Below are positions 24,301 to 33,840 of a stretch of DNA of 64,000 bases, piece after piece (position 1 is the stretch's first letter; the number at the start of each line of letters is the position of its first letter). The position numbers and the translations under genes were made by a program. The notes beneath the pieces are model-generated. The model ran no database searches. It had not been told where the DNA came from and saw nothing but the letters and a program-made list of their open reading frames with translations. Origin of the DNA: Dillenia suffruticosa (lineage: Eukaryota > Streptophyta > Magnoliopsida > Dilleniales > Dilleniaceae); the NCBI GenBank assembly GCA_033439265.1, contig JAVTVX010000031.1, positions 13,243,001 through 13,307,000 of the forward strand, in the 5' to 3' direction.

Positions 24301-27300
24301 GCTTATGTTGGGGGGTCATTCCCCTGGCCAGTGCCACAGTTCACACAGTTGAGGGAGTTCATGTTCTGATACTTTGTGCTTCAGGTATCTTCATTTTTGG
24401 GTTACATGTACCTCCAAAAAATGCATGAGTTTGTTGCGGAAATAGCAGAAATGCTACTCAAAAAAATATTTAATGTCTATCAAAAATACAATCAAATTGG
24501 AAATAAAATTTTTTCCTACTTATTATTTATTTGCATTTACGGTAAAGTACATTAGCCCATATCTACTTGATTCAGTATGAATTCTCCCTAGTGGCGAAAC
24601 ACTCACATCTGGAGAGTGGAGCATGGAGGGTGTAATAGTGTTCCAAAAGGTCCAGTTTCTGGAATCAGAGTTAATCTTCTGTGGTAAGCGTTCGGGGAGA
24701 TGAGATGATCAAGGTAGCAACAGGAGGTGCTTCTCAAATGTAATGAGTTGATCATAGAAAACAGCTTCAATCTAATAATGGTGGTTTCTGTTGTACCTCT
24801 GTCTGCATGGTTGAGGTATAGAAGTCATGCCGTGAATTTCTGCAATTTGACTTGGTGATAAAATATACCTTCCACATATAGCTATACCTTGATAAAGTAA
24901 ATATGCATTATGTCCAAGGTGCTGAATGGATGGGAAGGCCCAAACTGGCTTCAATCTGATCATGGGGATTTATGTTGCATCTGTGGGGGCACTGTTCATG
25001 GCAAATGTGGAACATGACCAACAAATTTATATTTGTGATTAATTTTTGCAATCCTATGACGTATCTCGGCATGTAATTTACAAAATTCTGATTCAGATGG
25101 GCAAGCATTTGGATGTAGGGGGAGAAGGTAAATACGTTGGCAGGGGAATGACCAAGAATAATCTGGAAAGAGATCTCCTGTGTTACCTGTTAGTCAATCA
25201 TTGGAACTCTGGTAGGCAACTCAACCTTAGCTAACTAAAATCATCAGCAAGTTACTTCAACAAGAAAGAGAAGATAGAATCTGCCAGCTTATTACTTTGT
25301 CCCTTCCAGGTATCTAAGCATAGCTATGATTGACCACTTCAATCCAATGTTCAGTTTTGGGCAAAAAAGCTGAAGGAGAACTTAACGCTATTGTAGAAAA
25401 GTTTCAAAGTGTTTTCCAAAATTAGCTATTGAATTAATCCTTTGAAAAAAAGTTCTTACAATATCTGAAGTATTGGCTTGGCAGATGGGATGAAATCTGC
25501 CATCTTGGAATGTATTTCAAGCATAACTAAAATAAAATTGACTACTTGATTGGTCTTAGGCAGTCCGAAGTTAAAATCCATGCTTAAGTCATGCCAGCTG
25601 TGTGAGGTACTTTTGTGAGGTGTGTACAGACTTCGGAAACAGAGGTGTATCAGACTTGCGTATCTCTGTTTGGCCTTGTTAAGATTATAGGCTTGACACT
25701 GTGAGATGATTTTGGCAACATATCAGTTAAGGGATGACAACAGAAACTATTCCTATGAGGGCAATAGACTTTTTCTTGGCGAAATTGTCTGCCAACACCC
25801 ATGTGCATTTCCCCAATAAAAATCTCTAAGAGTAGTGTGGAATCCAGAGTCTAGTTTCCTTAAACCGATTACCATTTGAATGGCAAAAGTAAAGTGTTCA
25901 TGTTGGAGACCATCACTAATGTCTCAAAAAGATGCTGGAATTCGGTGTTTTCATCCTTCACCCTTTCAAGATCCTTGAGTTATGACATGAATCTCAATAG
26001 ATTTTGTTGTTCTTTAACATCTGATCTGTGCTCATGAACATCAGAAAATGCTACACTTTAAGAGTGGAGATAGTGTAGATCCTCTTGATCAGAATAAGGA
26101 CAACCTTGTGGCGAGAAATATTAGCTACAATATCTACGGACGCAATTGGGTGTCCTTGTAAATAAATATTTCTTATTGGACTCCTTGAGTATTTTGGTGA
26201 AGTATACAATGGGTAGTCCTTGATTCAAATTCCTTTAATCCCCATACTTGATGCATCAGAGGCAACCTTAAAGACCTTAGAGAAATCAGGATGTCTCAAC
26301 GAGGTGCCTGTCATATTTTCCTGGATGCCAGTAAAGGCTCTGGATGCAGCAAAAGGTCCAAGAAAACTCTCATATTTCATACATGTATTTTGAGGAGAAT
26401 TGTAATGCTATGAAATCTCTCATGAACCTCATGTAGAAAGATGCTAGCCTGTGAATAACTGAAGTCATGGTGATTGACTTAGGTTCTGGCGATTCTTTAA
26501 TGGCTTTTACATTGTCAGCAATGCAGCAGTTCCATTTGGAAAAACAATAAAGCCCTAGACCATAACTTGGCTTTTCCTGATAGAGTAATTCTGAAGGTTG
26601 ACTTACAACTTCTCATTGTTAGGTCTCATGAACATTTAGTGCAATGTTCCAAGTGATCTCTCGATTTTGTTGATTGCTTCCATCTATATCAAGTGTTCGC
26701 GTTTCCAAAATAATGGATTTCAGCTGTTTCAGCTGTACTCTTGTACTATTTATTTTGGCTGAGTACAGAAAAGCTTGGTAGGTTGCCCTCATCCTGCACA
26801 CCATGTATAGGAGGAAATAGAACAGAGAAAAGAAAGGATGATCCAGCCTAGACAAGAAGCTATATTTATGTACTTGCAGTCCTTTTTTTGGGCAGACTCT
26901 GGCTAACAATGTCAATGCTTAGGATATGAGTTGTGTAATACATTGTTTTATAATCATGTGTTGCTGTTACACCAACTAAATAATTTGTATGTTTAACTAT
27001 TTCTGGTCAGTCATTGTTTCTTCAAACCTGCTTACTGTAGGCCCATGCTTTCAGAAAGACTGAGCTGGCAAATAATTTCCTACCCATGCATGTCATATGT
27101 ACAAATAATCTCTGAATGTACAAATGTACAAATTTTCATATCATATCCTACACTTGAAAGAATGAATTCTGAATACTCTAGCATAAGTGTGGAATGTGGC
27201 TATCAATGTACAAATTCCAGAGCGTGATGCTAATCATGTTGTTATTTCGCAGGTATATGTAGATCTTTTTGCCATAGCTGTGCTTTTATTAGGAGGAGCT

Positions 27301-30300
27301 TTAGGATGCTACGGTGAGCAACTACAAACACTTGGTTTTCTAACCAGTGGCTGTCATCCTACAGTTTACCAATGCGTCTTCTTTAATAGTTATTTGTGAC
27401 AGAACCCTGTTTTTATGCACATATTCACGATCTTTATTTGTATTGATAATTTTGAGGATTATAACTAAATTCTATAAGGTTGCATTTGGCAATTTCGATT
27501 TGGATTTACATATAGATTTTGAATATGAAACTTAAATACTTTGATTTGAAATAATAGAATTTGAATATTATGTTTGGATACATTATATGTTAACATTGAG
27601 ATCTGAAATTGTTGTAATCTAATTATATTGTGTTTCAAGTAATTATTATTTACAATTAAAACAACAACACTAAGTAATGTTGAATTTCGGGGGGGGGGGG
27701 GGGGAGGGGGTAGAGAGATATAAAAAATTTATTATTTTCAATATAAAGAAACAGAGTAATTGAAGAAGCTGAATATTTTTAGAGGGAGAATTGAAAATTT
27801 GAATATTTTTCTCGAAAGCGATAGAAAAGATAAATAGTTTTTGCGGGGAGAGAGAGAGAGAGATTATGAATGAGAATTTTTTAAGGGAGATAGTTATTCA
27901 TAATTTGCAATTATAATAATTATGATTTTATTTTGTGATTTTTAGAATTTGAAAATTAGAAGAGCCTAAGGAATGACACCTAATGATGTGTCACTTGAAA
28001 TACTCTAAATTTTGATGTTTTGGTTTTGGGTAGTGATTTTGTCCAATTTCAAATCCCTTTTAAAATTGAGACCCAGACAATGGATCCAAATTCAAATACA
28101 TAGGGCCCGGATCCAAGTTCCCAAACAAGGCATAGAAATTAAGATCATTTCAGTTTGCTCTGCCAATGCCTTCCTCTATACAAGGATTCCAATTCAAGCT
28201 AGTAAGAATTGCTTCAACTTTCTGAAGTTCTTGCTGCATTGAATTAGCATCTTGCCATTCAATATTGCAGTGCAGTGCATATGTTTTCAAGTTATTTTTT
28301 GTTACATGTGGAAGTATAATGCCACAATTAAAAAGAAAAATACCTTAGCCCAAACTTGTGACATGATATATTAGAAGATAACTTTGCTGTCCTTATTTTG
28401 CTGTCTCAAGATTAACTACTTCCTGTTAGGTTTGCTAGTTTTGGAGGAGCACACTAAGAACTTAGGCAACTCTAACAAAAATTAGTCTGGAAAATGATTG
28501 TGAATTGGGTGTAGACAAGTGGGAAAATCTCCTGCCTACTCTTGGCATTGGTTGCGTAGTGATGCTCTATAGTTCGTTGTAGATAATAGAATTGGTAATT
28601 CTTTTTCAGTAACCGATTCAATCTGGAATGCTATCCCTCCTCTCATTTCCATTACCACTTTAATGTTCGTACTTCTTACTATATTGAGCTTCCTGGTCAT
28701 ACCTTCGTAGATGGGCTAGAAGAGATTTGTGAATAACATGGAGAAGAGTTTCTTTATTAATATTTTTAATAACAGTTGCCTATGTAGGAAACATTAATCA
28801 GTTTTTACTTAGCCATTGAAGAAATTTCTACTTTTTCCTCTTGTAGCTTATTAAACACAGATTTCGATTTAGGAGCAGAGAGGTCATATAAATTGAAACA
28901 TTTGCAGAAGTACACTTTATAAATATCAATTTTCTTCCACTTCTGGAGGCATTTTCTCCATCCGGCAAGCTTCCTCTTGTGTCTCTTTTATGGTGGGATC
29001 CCACACCCATATGTCCTTATGTCTAGCCTCCAAGGGGGAGGTCCTGCTAATAAGTGAGAAGTCACCCTTGCCAGACTCCTGCTAATAAGGAGGTGGGCAG
29101 CAAATATCTCCCCTTTAACCTCCACCCTAGTCACCCTATTTCGTCCTTGATTACCATCATCTTAAAGATAAATTGGTTATGCTTGATGTTAATAGTAAGA
29201 TTACCATCAGAACCATAGAAAATGATGGTATCATCTGAACGAGGATATGGGACTCCCTCTTTTAGGTTTTATTGACTCTCTTTTTACCTTTCATGAATGA
29301 GCATTTTTGTACTAGGTATCTGTTACCAAAATCATGAAATGTAGTTTTGGATGTGACTGAATGACGAAGTTAAATGCGTCTGAGGATATGACTATGGAGA
29401 CGAACGAGTTTATCTTTTTCCTCAAATGAGTGGTCCAGCACATGATAGAGCCGCCTGTAACTTTATATTGGCATTCATCGTGCTCATCTTTTGTCTTGTC
29501 CTTAAATTTTTGTTTTGATTGAGATATACCTTATAAAATTACTCAAATTATCTCCTAAGGTGTAATTTTTTTTCCTTTATTTTATTTTATTTTATTTTTT
29601 CTTTCAGGGCTTATATTGTTCTTAAAAATGAGCAAAGTGAGATCTGAGCGAGCTTCTTCTGAAAGGTGGAAGGTATTTAATTTGTAATTTTTAGTTATAC
29701 TTACTGGTCATAAATCTGTTTTTCTGCTACTTAGGATGCAAGATATTTCACTTGATTACTAGGCAATTTCACTGTTAATCTAATCAACACTTATTCATCA
29801 CCTCTTATGTTTTTATGCCTTTAAACTTCTAAAACATCTAAATGTTTTGTTGTCTTCCAGGTTGCTGGTTTAGCATTTGTCTCTCTTCTCTGCTTCACTT
29901 TGAATGCTTTGATTGCTCTGTTTACTGATATTCCTGTATGCATCTGATTCTTCTACTCTTAACTCTTCTATGGTTCATGTTTTACATTTCATACTCGTCT
30001 TGAGGAGAAATATATCAAATTTGATTGCAGATGCTTTACCATTGGGATCCTCAACAAACCGATGGTGTTTATGATGCTGTACTGCTCACCCTATATTATT
30101 TTATAGGTACTGATTTAACCATTTTTGTTCTTTATTCAGTTTTTTGTTAAAGATGAAATGGTAATCAATTCATCACAAGAATCTAAATAAACGATTCATT
30201 CTTCTTGATCTCCACCTCACAAGTAGTATGGCCCTATACATCTTTGGTGTCAGAGTTTTCTACAAAACAGAACTGATGTGGCAAGGGCATGCCAATTAAA

Positions 30301-31752
30301 GTAGTCATGCTTCCATTAAGTTCACTTAAATAAATCATGCTATAGATGTCTCATACTGCATCTCATAAAGGAACCCCAGTCCTCTCCAGGAGGATCTTTA
30401 TTACATTGCGATGTACAGAGATGGCCCTCCTGGACCAATAGTAGCCACCCTCGTTTGATCCATAACTCTAATGATGAAGCCAGGCCTTTTAGACTCTCTC
30501 TACCCGTTTTTTTCTTCCTCTTATAAACCTTAGTGGAGATCATCCCAATCTCGATCAATCTAACCGGGATCCACAAGCTTCATAATCGGTTATCTCCGAA
30601 GTAATTGTCAATCTAGATTGATACCCTTTTTTCTTTCCTTAGAACAACCATGTACTAATTCTCTCTAGAACCATCAGAAAAGGTCAATGCCAAGACCAAC
30701 TCACTCGTGTCTTAAGTCACTTCGGCCTTATGTCAAAACAAAGTTATATAAGAGCTGAAGTTGAATCTGTCTGAAACATTAGGTATGTGTTCAACTGTAG
30801 AAGGTATTATAGCTGCAGGAAAAGGATGCAAAAATCCTCTGTTCAAGTAAAGAGAAGGAGAGATGACTTCTCTTTCCCAATGTGGATTTAGCAAATCCAG
30901 CCAAATGTTGGAAAGATTAGCGAGTCCATCCTTGGGAATTTAAATTTTGGATAGTGACTTCTTATCCTGTTCTTCAGATTGAATGACATCATGCACCTAG
31001 AGTCTTTAATCGTATTTGATGAAAGAAAAGATAATCAAAGTTGGTGAAGATGTGATTAATATCATCATATGTATGAAACTTCAAATGTGACTCTGACGGA
31101 GTTGAGGCTTTGTGGTCTTAAGGCTTCTCAGCACACTGCGGGTTATTGGGGCTTGCATGGTTGTGGGTCCCTTAGGTCCTGCTCTTGTAAATTGGATAAC
31201 GTCTCAGCTTGTTGTGGATTAGTTAAAAAACCATTGTTTGTTTGCATGGACTTGAGTAATATTCCTTTGAGGGGGCTATGCCCCCTTCCACTTCTCTCTG
31301 TTCTATCTATGCGGGCCATTGGTAACAACAAAATATTCAGATTGTCCTCATGTTTTCCAGGTTCATCTATACCCTCAGCCTCTTTATTATGGGTCATGAG
31401 AGAATTACCACCTGTTGCAGCTAACACACAAGAAGACTTGAGAACCATTACTTTCTTTGCCAGTATTGCTGTGACAGGAGATCATCCACGGCGCTGGACA
31501 ATGGCCACAAGCTCCCAAAATCAGGTTCATATAATTTTATTATCAATCTTCATGTCTGAAAACTTTGAATTAAAAAATGAAAGATTCTTCTAAATTTTGA
31601 ATAAGTTTTTCATTCAATTCAAAAACCTGTGTATTCCTTTCATATGCCAAGTGGTTTTCATTATCAACTGTTACTCGGATGGTACAATAAGAGTTGAGAG
31701 AGATCCCTCAGTTGCTTTGTAACTGCAGATGTCAAAAGCAAGCCCTATATAA
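6352..31752 (+). CDS. THH1/TOM1/TOM3-domain seven-helix membrane protein (13 exons)
   Basis: Exons: 6352-6465, 6974-7024, 20879-20912, 21941-22027, 22114-22165, 23327-23501, 23574-23669, 27253-27313, 29608-29672, 29861-29935, 30031-30106, 31361-31524, 31729-31752. All introns are GT-AG, phases agree and the sum is 1074 nt (357 aa). About seven hydrophobic helices are visible: residues ~14-38, 56-82, 95-115, the segments around exon junctions 6/7 and 7/8, exon 10, and exons 11/12. Family landmarks are HSRNSQVGWTRQK, CKGW, SFWVDLCHQ followed by an acidic loop, YYFIGSSIPSASLLWVMREL and a C-terminal KASPI. The fold is DUF1084 (PF06454), the family of TOM1/TOM3, host membrane proteins used by tobamoviruses; the role of this subfamily is not established. 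The last exon (8 codons) rests on phase and on a remembered family C terminus. Intron 2 is 13.9 kb and full of TEs. GACACAG just before the ATG looks like a 3' splice site, so a leader intron is possible. Confidence 0.85.
7025..8880. other. 5' part of intron 2, no gene seen
   Basis: This runs from the GTAAGT donor of exon 2 towards the TE nest. It has no conserved reading frame. Phrases around 7480-7640 (AAATCTCATG, AGAGCTACACCATTAGGCC) faintly resemble a minus-strand tRNA-derived SINE, but are too decayed to call. Confidence 0.6.
8885..8990 (+). mobile_element. SINE-like tRNA-derived fragment
   Basis: GGTAGCTCAACTAGTAAAAGG resembles a Pol III box A, and GGGATCTCAAGTTAAAGTTTT about 45 bp later a decayed box B, in the right order for a plus-strand tRNA-derived SINE. 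A T/A-rich tract and a G10 run follow. No clear target duplication was found. Confidence 0.4.
9240..9710 (+). mobile_element. LINE fragment, left half (post-RT region)
   Basis: GTGGGTAATGGAACCCAAGTT (9250) translates as VGNGTQV followed, in a shifted frame, by CKDIWIE, matching the VGNG...RFW.DIW stretch downstream of plant L1-type reverse transcriptases. Near 9675-9710 another frame reads WPFVHNRIDTND, the start of the zf-RVT region. The reading continues exactly across the copia insertion into 20152-20420, so this is the left half of one LINE copy split by that insertion. Stops and frameshifts show it is dead. Confidence 0.65.
9711..10371 (-). repeat. 3' LTR of outer copia element (661 bp)
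   Basis: Starts TGTTGAATATTTGAG and ends CTTCTTTTCAACA, with short inverted termini. On the minus strand a TATAAATA box lies near 9916-9923. It is shorter than its partner at 19456-20151, which carries an extra hairpin repeat unit; several other substitutions and indels separate the two. Confidence 0.93.
10372..12379 (-). pseudogene. Outer copia pol, RT to RNase H part, broken
   Basis: Minus-strand pieces in copia order: connection region with RRSSRIRRLPSKW (11810-12136), RT N part with KARLVAKGFTQ and MDVTNAFLQGELEEDV (11536-11760), RT palm (11166-11384), and RNase H with SRSSAEVKYRAMATATSEIV and HVFHKRTKHREVDCHFV (10260-10829). The catalytic YVDD is changed to YVDH (codons at 11322-11333). 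A run of 25 T (A on the coding strand, 11787-11811) replaces the lysine codons before the GCKWV block. Stops and frameshifts separate all blocks, so it is non-functional. Confidence 0.9.
11787..11811. repeat. T25 homopolymer inside copia pol
   Basis: An uninterrupted run of T lies where the coding strand should encode a short Lys-rich stretch before the GCKWV motif of RT. It looks like slippage expansion of AAA codons. Confidence 0.9.
12380..12824 (+). repeat. 5' LTR of inner copia element (445 bp)
   Basis: Begins TGTTGAAATGAAGAC and ends AAATCTTCAACA. It has a TATA-like CTATTTAAGG near 12690 and an AATAAA near 12767. It lacks 35 bp present in the 3' LTR, consistent with deletion between two CCCAACGGC repeats. 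Confidence 0.95.
12825..12836 (+). promoter_or_regulatory. Primer-binding site of inner copia element
   Basis: TGGTATCAGAGC, complementary to the 3' end of plant initiator-Met tRNA, directly follows the 5' LTR. It primes minus-strand DNA synthesis. Confidence 0.95.
16916..16929 (+). promoter_or_regulatory. Polypurine tract of inner copia element
   Basis: AACTTGAGGGGGAG directly precedes the 3' LTR, the expected plus-strand primer position. Confidence 0.9.
16930..17409 (+). repeat. 3' LTR of inner copia element (480 bp)
   Basis: Same termini as the 5' LTR. It retains the hairpin-forming segment with CGGCTAGTAAAACTAGCCG at 17158-17176, followed by a second CCCAACGGC, which is missing from the 5' LTR. 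Confidence 0.95.
17410..19443 (-). pseudogene. Outer copia gag to integrase part, broken
   Basis: Minus-strand pieces: gag (18849-19256, with HKNMVTCAPNSKGLWDQM), zinc knuckle CAYCKKSGHTKEKC (18477-18788), a protease-to-GAG-pre-integrase piece (18195-18404, with VGEIELLGKRTEPLY and DLMSISKV), and integrase core (17416-17817, with TDDGGKY and YTPQQNGVTERKNRH). The sequence resumes at 12379 beyond the inner element. Domain order and residues closely parallel the inner element, so the two are related. Several stops and frameshifts make it non-functional. Confidence 0.9.
19444..19455 (-). promoter_or_regulatory. Primer-binding site of outer copia element
   Basis: GCTCTGATACCA on the plus strand is TGGTATCAGAGC on the minus strand and directly abuts the LTR at 19456. 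Confidence 0.93.
19456..20151 (-). repeat. 5' LTR of outer copia element (696 bp)
   Basis: Starts TGTTGAATATTTGAG and ends CTTCTTTTCAACA, followed by the TGACT duplication. It contains an inverted-repeat cluster (CCAACAGCTA / TAGCTGCTG) near 19718-19770 and an extra block near 19925-19960 that its partner lacks. Confidence 0.93.
20152..20420 (+). mobile_element. LINE fragment, right half (zf-RVT domain)
   Basis: The frame reads DLLFARRPHGVLSTKF and then EETVDHLFLHFNVAWSLW, the plant LINE zf-RVT pattern in which VDHLFLHC..AWSLW is conserved. Cysteines of the motif are lost. It joins the left half at 9710 exactly at the TGACT duplication, with the same reading frame continuing across the site (IDTND before, LLFARRP after). 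Confidence 0.75.
22664..22920. mobile_element. Stowaway-like MITE in intron 5
   Basis: A 257-bp unit with inverted ends: left CTCTCTCGGTCCCATTTTAAG, right (reverse complement) CTCCCTCTATCCGATTTTAAG. The CTCCCTC..TCC start is typical of plant Stowaway/Tc1-mariner MITEs. The right flank is TA and the left CA, a TA target duplication with one decayed base. It has no coding capacity. Confidence 0.75.
23961..24066. repeat. Tandem duplication, 2 x 53 bp, in intron 7
   Basis: AAAATGGCTAGAGGCTAAG at 23961 recurs at 24014 as AAAATGGCTTGAGGCTAAG and continues through AATCTGTTACGAGAAAAGTG. Only a few substitutions separate the copies. Confidence 0.85.
25490..26330 (-). mobile_element. Ty3/gypsy pol remnant in intron 7
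   Basis: On the minus strand an integrase core fragment reads HDLSMDFNFGLPKTNQVVNF then LEIHSKMADFIPSAK (about 25510-25605), matching the gypsy W.DLSMDFVLGLP...SKMAHFIP signature. Upstream on that strand (about 26150-26280) are VASDASSMGIKG and IVYFTKILKESNKKY, matching the RNase H start (DAS..GIG) and FSEKLN..KKYSTYDKE. RNase H before integrase on the same strand is the gypsy order. Stops and frameshifts abound and no LTRs could be delimited. The decayed element probably extends beyond these limits. Confidence 0.65.
27479..28132. repeat. Possible MITE-like repeat in intron 8
   Basis: The left end GCATTTGGCAATTT and the reverse complement of the right end (GCCTTGTTTGGGAACTTGG) are loosely alike, and a similar left-end phrase recurs near 33238-33300 (ACATTTGGCCACTTGGATATG). 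The interior has a G16 run (27689-27704) and a GA tract (27848-27862). Boundaries and class are uncertain. Confidence 0.3.
28133..29607. other. Rest of intron 8, no gene seen
   Basis: No sustained reading frame or recognised TE domain. AGGTCCTGCTAATAAG-like phrases are duplicated at about 29040 and 29080. Confidence 0.45.
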
Positions 31753-32107
31753 CATCAAATACGTCATTGAAACTCTCCAACAACATTTTCAGACGAGGTC
31801 AAGGCCGTAAGGTTGCCATGCCTTCTTTTCGGACATTGCATCTCTATGTACAGAGAAAGGGTGCTAAAAGATAAATATATTTTCCCTTAAAGTCTATTCC
31901 CTTTTCTTTTCTGCTTCTCTTTTCAAGGGGGGCTTTTGTTCGTGTATTAAGTACTGTGTAAATGATATCAGTTACATTACCGCTGCCTTTCCAAACTGTT
32001 AGATTTGGTGAGAAATAACAAAGATCAATCACTTGTTATGAGTTTTTCTTTTCATATTTTGGCAATATATTCCTAGTCTATTCTTTTTTTTTTTTTGATA
32101 ATTTATT

Positions 32108-32399
32108 TGTTCCAAGCAAAAAGAGTTGCAGAGCAACTGGTATTACCATACTGGATCCTAAATATTGCTGAGGGTCTCAATAGTTGTGGAATTTGGTTTG
32201 AGACAATTACTGCCTTCAGAGGCGAGTCCTTTAATTCTTTTCTTAATAATTTTTCTTTTGATTTTATATCTTTTCTATAATTTTTTTTTCCAAGTAAAAT
32301 CAAGCAAGGAGCGACCAACATTACCATCCTAAGCATTGCCATGGGGGCCTCCATAGTCGTGGAATTTGGTTTGAGACAGTAACTGCCCTTAGGGTGAGT
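32108..32399. repeat. Diverged tandem repeat, period about 173 bp
   Basis: GTGGAATTTGGTTTGAGACA occurs at 32186 and 32359. Both are preceded by related TTCCAAG..AAA, ATTACCAT and ATTGC blocks and followed by ACTGCC and GAGT. The copies are clearly diverged, so the duplication is old or represents two copies of one dispersed repeat. Confidence 0.6.
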
Positions 32400-32436
32400 T
32401 TATAGTCATAGCTCTGTCCATAGCTTGCAAGAAAAT

Positions 32437-32515
32437 TTTTTTGTCCTTACACGTGGTGAGGGAAGACTTGAACTTCCAACGCCATTGAGCTACAAAGTCC
32501 CATATGATGGTATCA
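32437..32515 (-). mobile_element. SINE-like fragment
   Basis: On the minus strand TTGTAGCTCAATGGCGTTGG resembles box A and GGAAGTTCAAGTCTTCC box B, followed downstream by A7 (near 32437). This is the tRNA-like head of a SINE. No target duplication was found. Confidence 0.45.
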
Positions 32516-33840
32516 CCCAAAAAAAAAAAAAAGTCACATGATAGCTTGTCGAGGCCGAACCTTTTGGGCAGGCGAAGCTTGGGCTCAGACCCGCCCAAGC
32601 CCATGTAGTGCTTACCTTTCCACATGATGCTTAAGAACAGCATCCTGGTAGAGAAATGATTTCTGCAGTTTGTCATTTTGGTTAACCTTGCATCACATCT
32701 GCTGAGAATTCCAACTTGTGCCTGACACCTGATTTTGCTAATTCCTCAACAATGAGAAACCCAATTGGGCTAACACAAGTGATCTCCAGGCAGTTAACGT
32801 ACCACAAAAAGAAGAAAAAAAATATACGAATATTCCAGATAATCTTGTGCTGGATTCTTAAGAACAGAAAATACACAAGTTTGATCCAAAATAGGGGAAA
32901 CAAAAAATCCTGTGACAACAATAGCATAAAACCTGGATCCCACCAAAAGACAACCTCCATTCCAGAGGAATGCCATTCGAAAATCCATCTTGAGCATGGA
33001 TACCTGGGTTTACAATAAGGTTAATACATTCAAAGCTTGGACCTAAAAATCGGGGAGTTATCACCATGTACGTGCATGCTTGATTAATGGTTGCTCAACC
33101 CCCAAAGTCTTCAGCGCATTCTGTTTGGCTTGTAGCAGATTCCTTTAGTGAGATGGGGAATTCCTAAATTCAAGCCAAGATAAATTTAATAAGGTATTTT
33201 ATCCTGCATTGTAAAATCAACAAAATTTTCATTAGGATTACATTTGGCCACTTGGATATGGATTTACAAATGAATTTCAAATATAAAAATTTCAAATTTA
33301 TAGAGTTGAAATACTAAAATTTGTGTATTAATATCATAACAATAGATATTAGTGAAGCCAAACTTAACATATCGATATATGCGTACTAAGGTTTGCAAAT
33401 AAACTACCATGGTGCCACAAGGGTACTCATGATGGTTACTTTTCAGTGTCAACAAACAAGAAATACATTGATTGAAGCTGTTTTTTTTTTTTTTTTTTTT
33501 TTTTCTGTTTTAAAAATTATATACATTGAATAATAAAGCTACATATACAGCCAAAGCATGAAGATTAAGGAAATACAAATGGAGCTTTAAACAAAAAATT
33601 AGAAAGAAAACTTACAGTGATATATTGTATGCACATGTCAGCTTTAGATATTTTTGTAGTTAAAAGTGTTAAAAGACGAGAACCACTAATTTTAGAGATT
33701 TTTATCAATTTCACATAAAATTACAGTTAAAGACTGAAACCTAAAGTATGACCACTTTCACAACCTAAGAATTTACACGGCCATGTAAAAACAATAAGCA
33801 TTCTGAAGATGCGCTAAAAACATACCTTATAAGTTGAGAG

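Larger units (their letters stand above)
31753..33840. other. Convergent intergenic region between TOM1-like and IMP1 genes
   Basis: It holds the 3' flanks of two convergent genes, a diverged tandem repeat (32108-32399), a possible SINE fragment (32437-32515), a GC-rich patch around 32545-32610 and a T23 run near 33480. No further gene was recognised. Confidence 0.6.

Noticed and set aside
31069-31360. Open frame upstream of TOM1-like exon 12
   Set aside because: Only the part from 31361 matches the family, directly after a TTTTCCAG acceptor. The preceding text is intronic.
30107-31360. Intron 11 of the TOM1-like gene searched for a TE
   Set aside because: Some moderately GC-rich blocks look foreign, but no domain or terminal repeats could be recognised.
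31525-31593. Terminal read-through of TOM1-like exon 12 to a stop at 31593
   Set aside because: The donor CAG|GTTCAT and the 8-codon exon at 31729 ending KASPI* fit the family C terminus better. Read-through remains a possible isoform.
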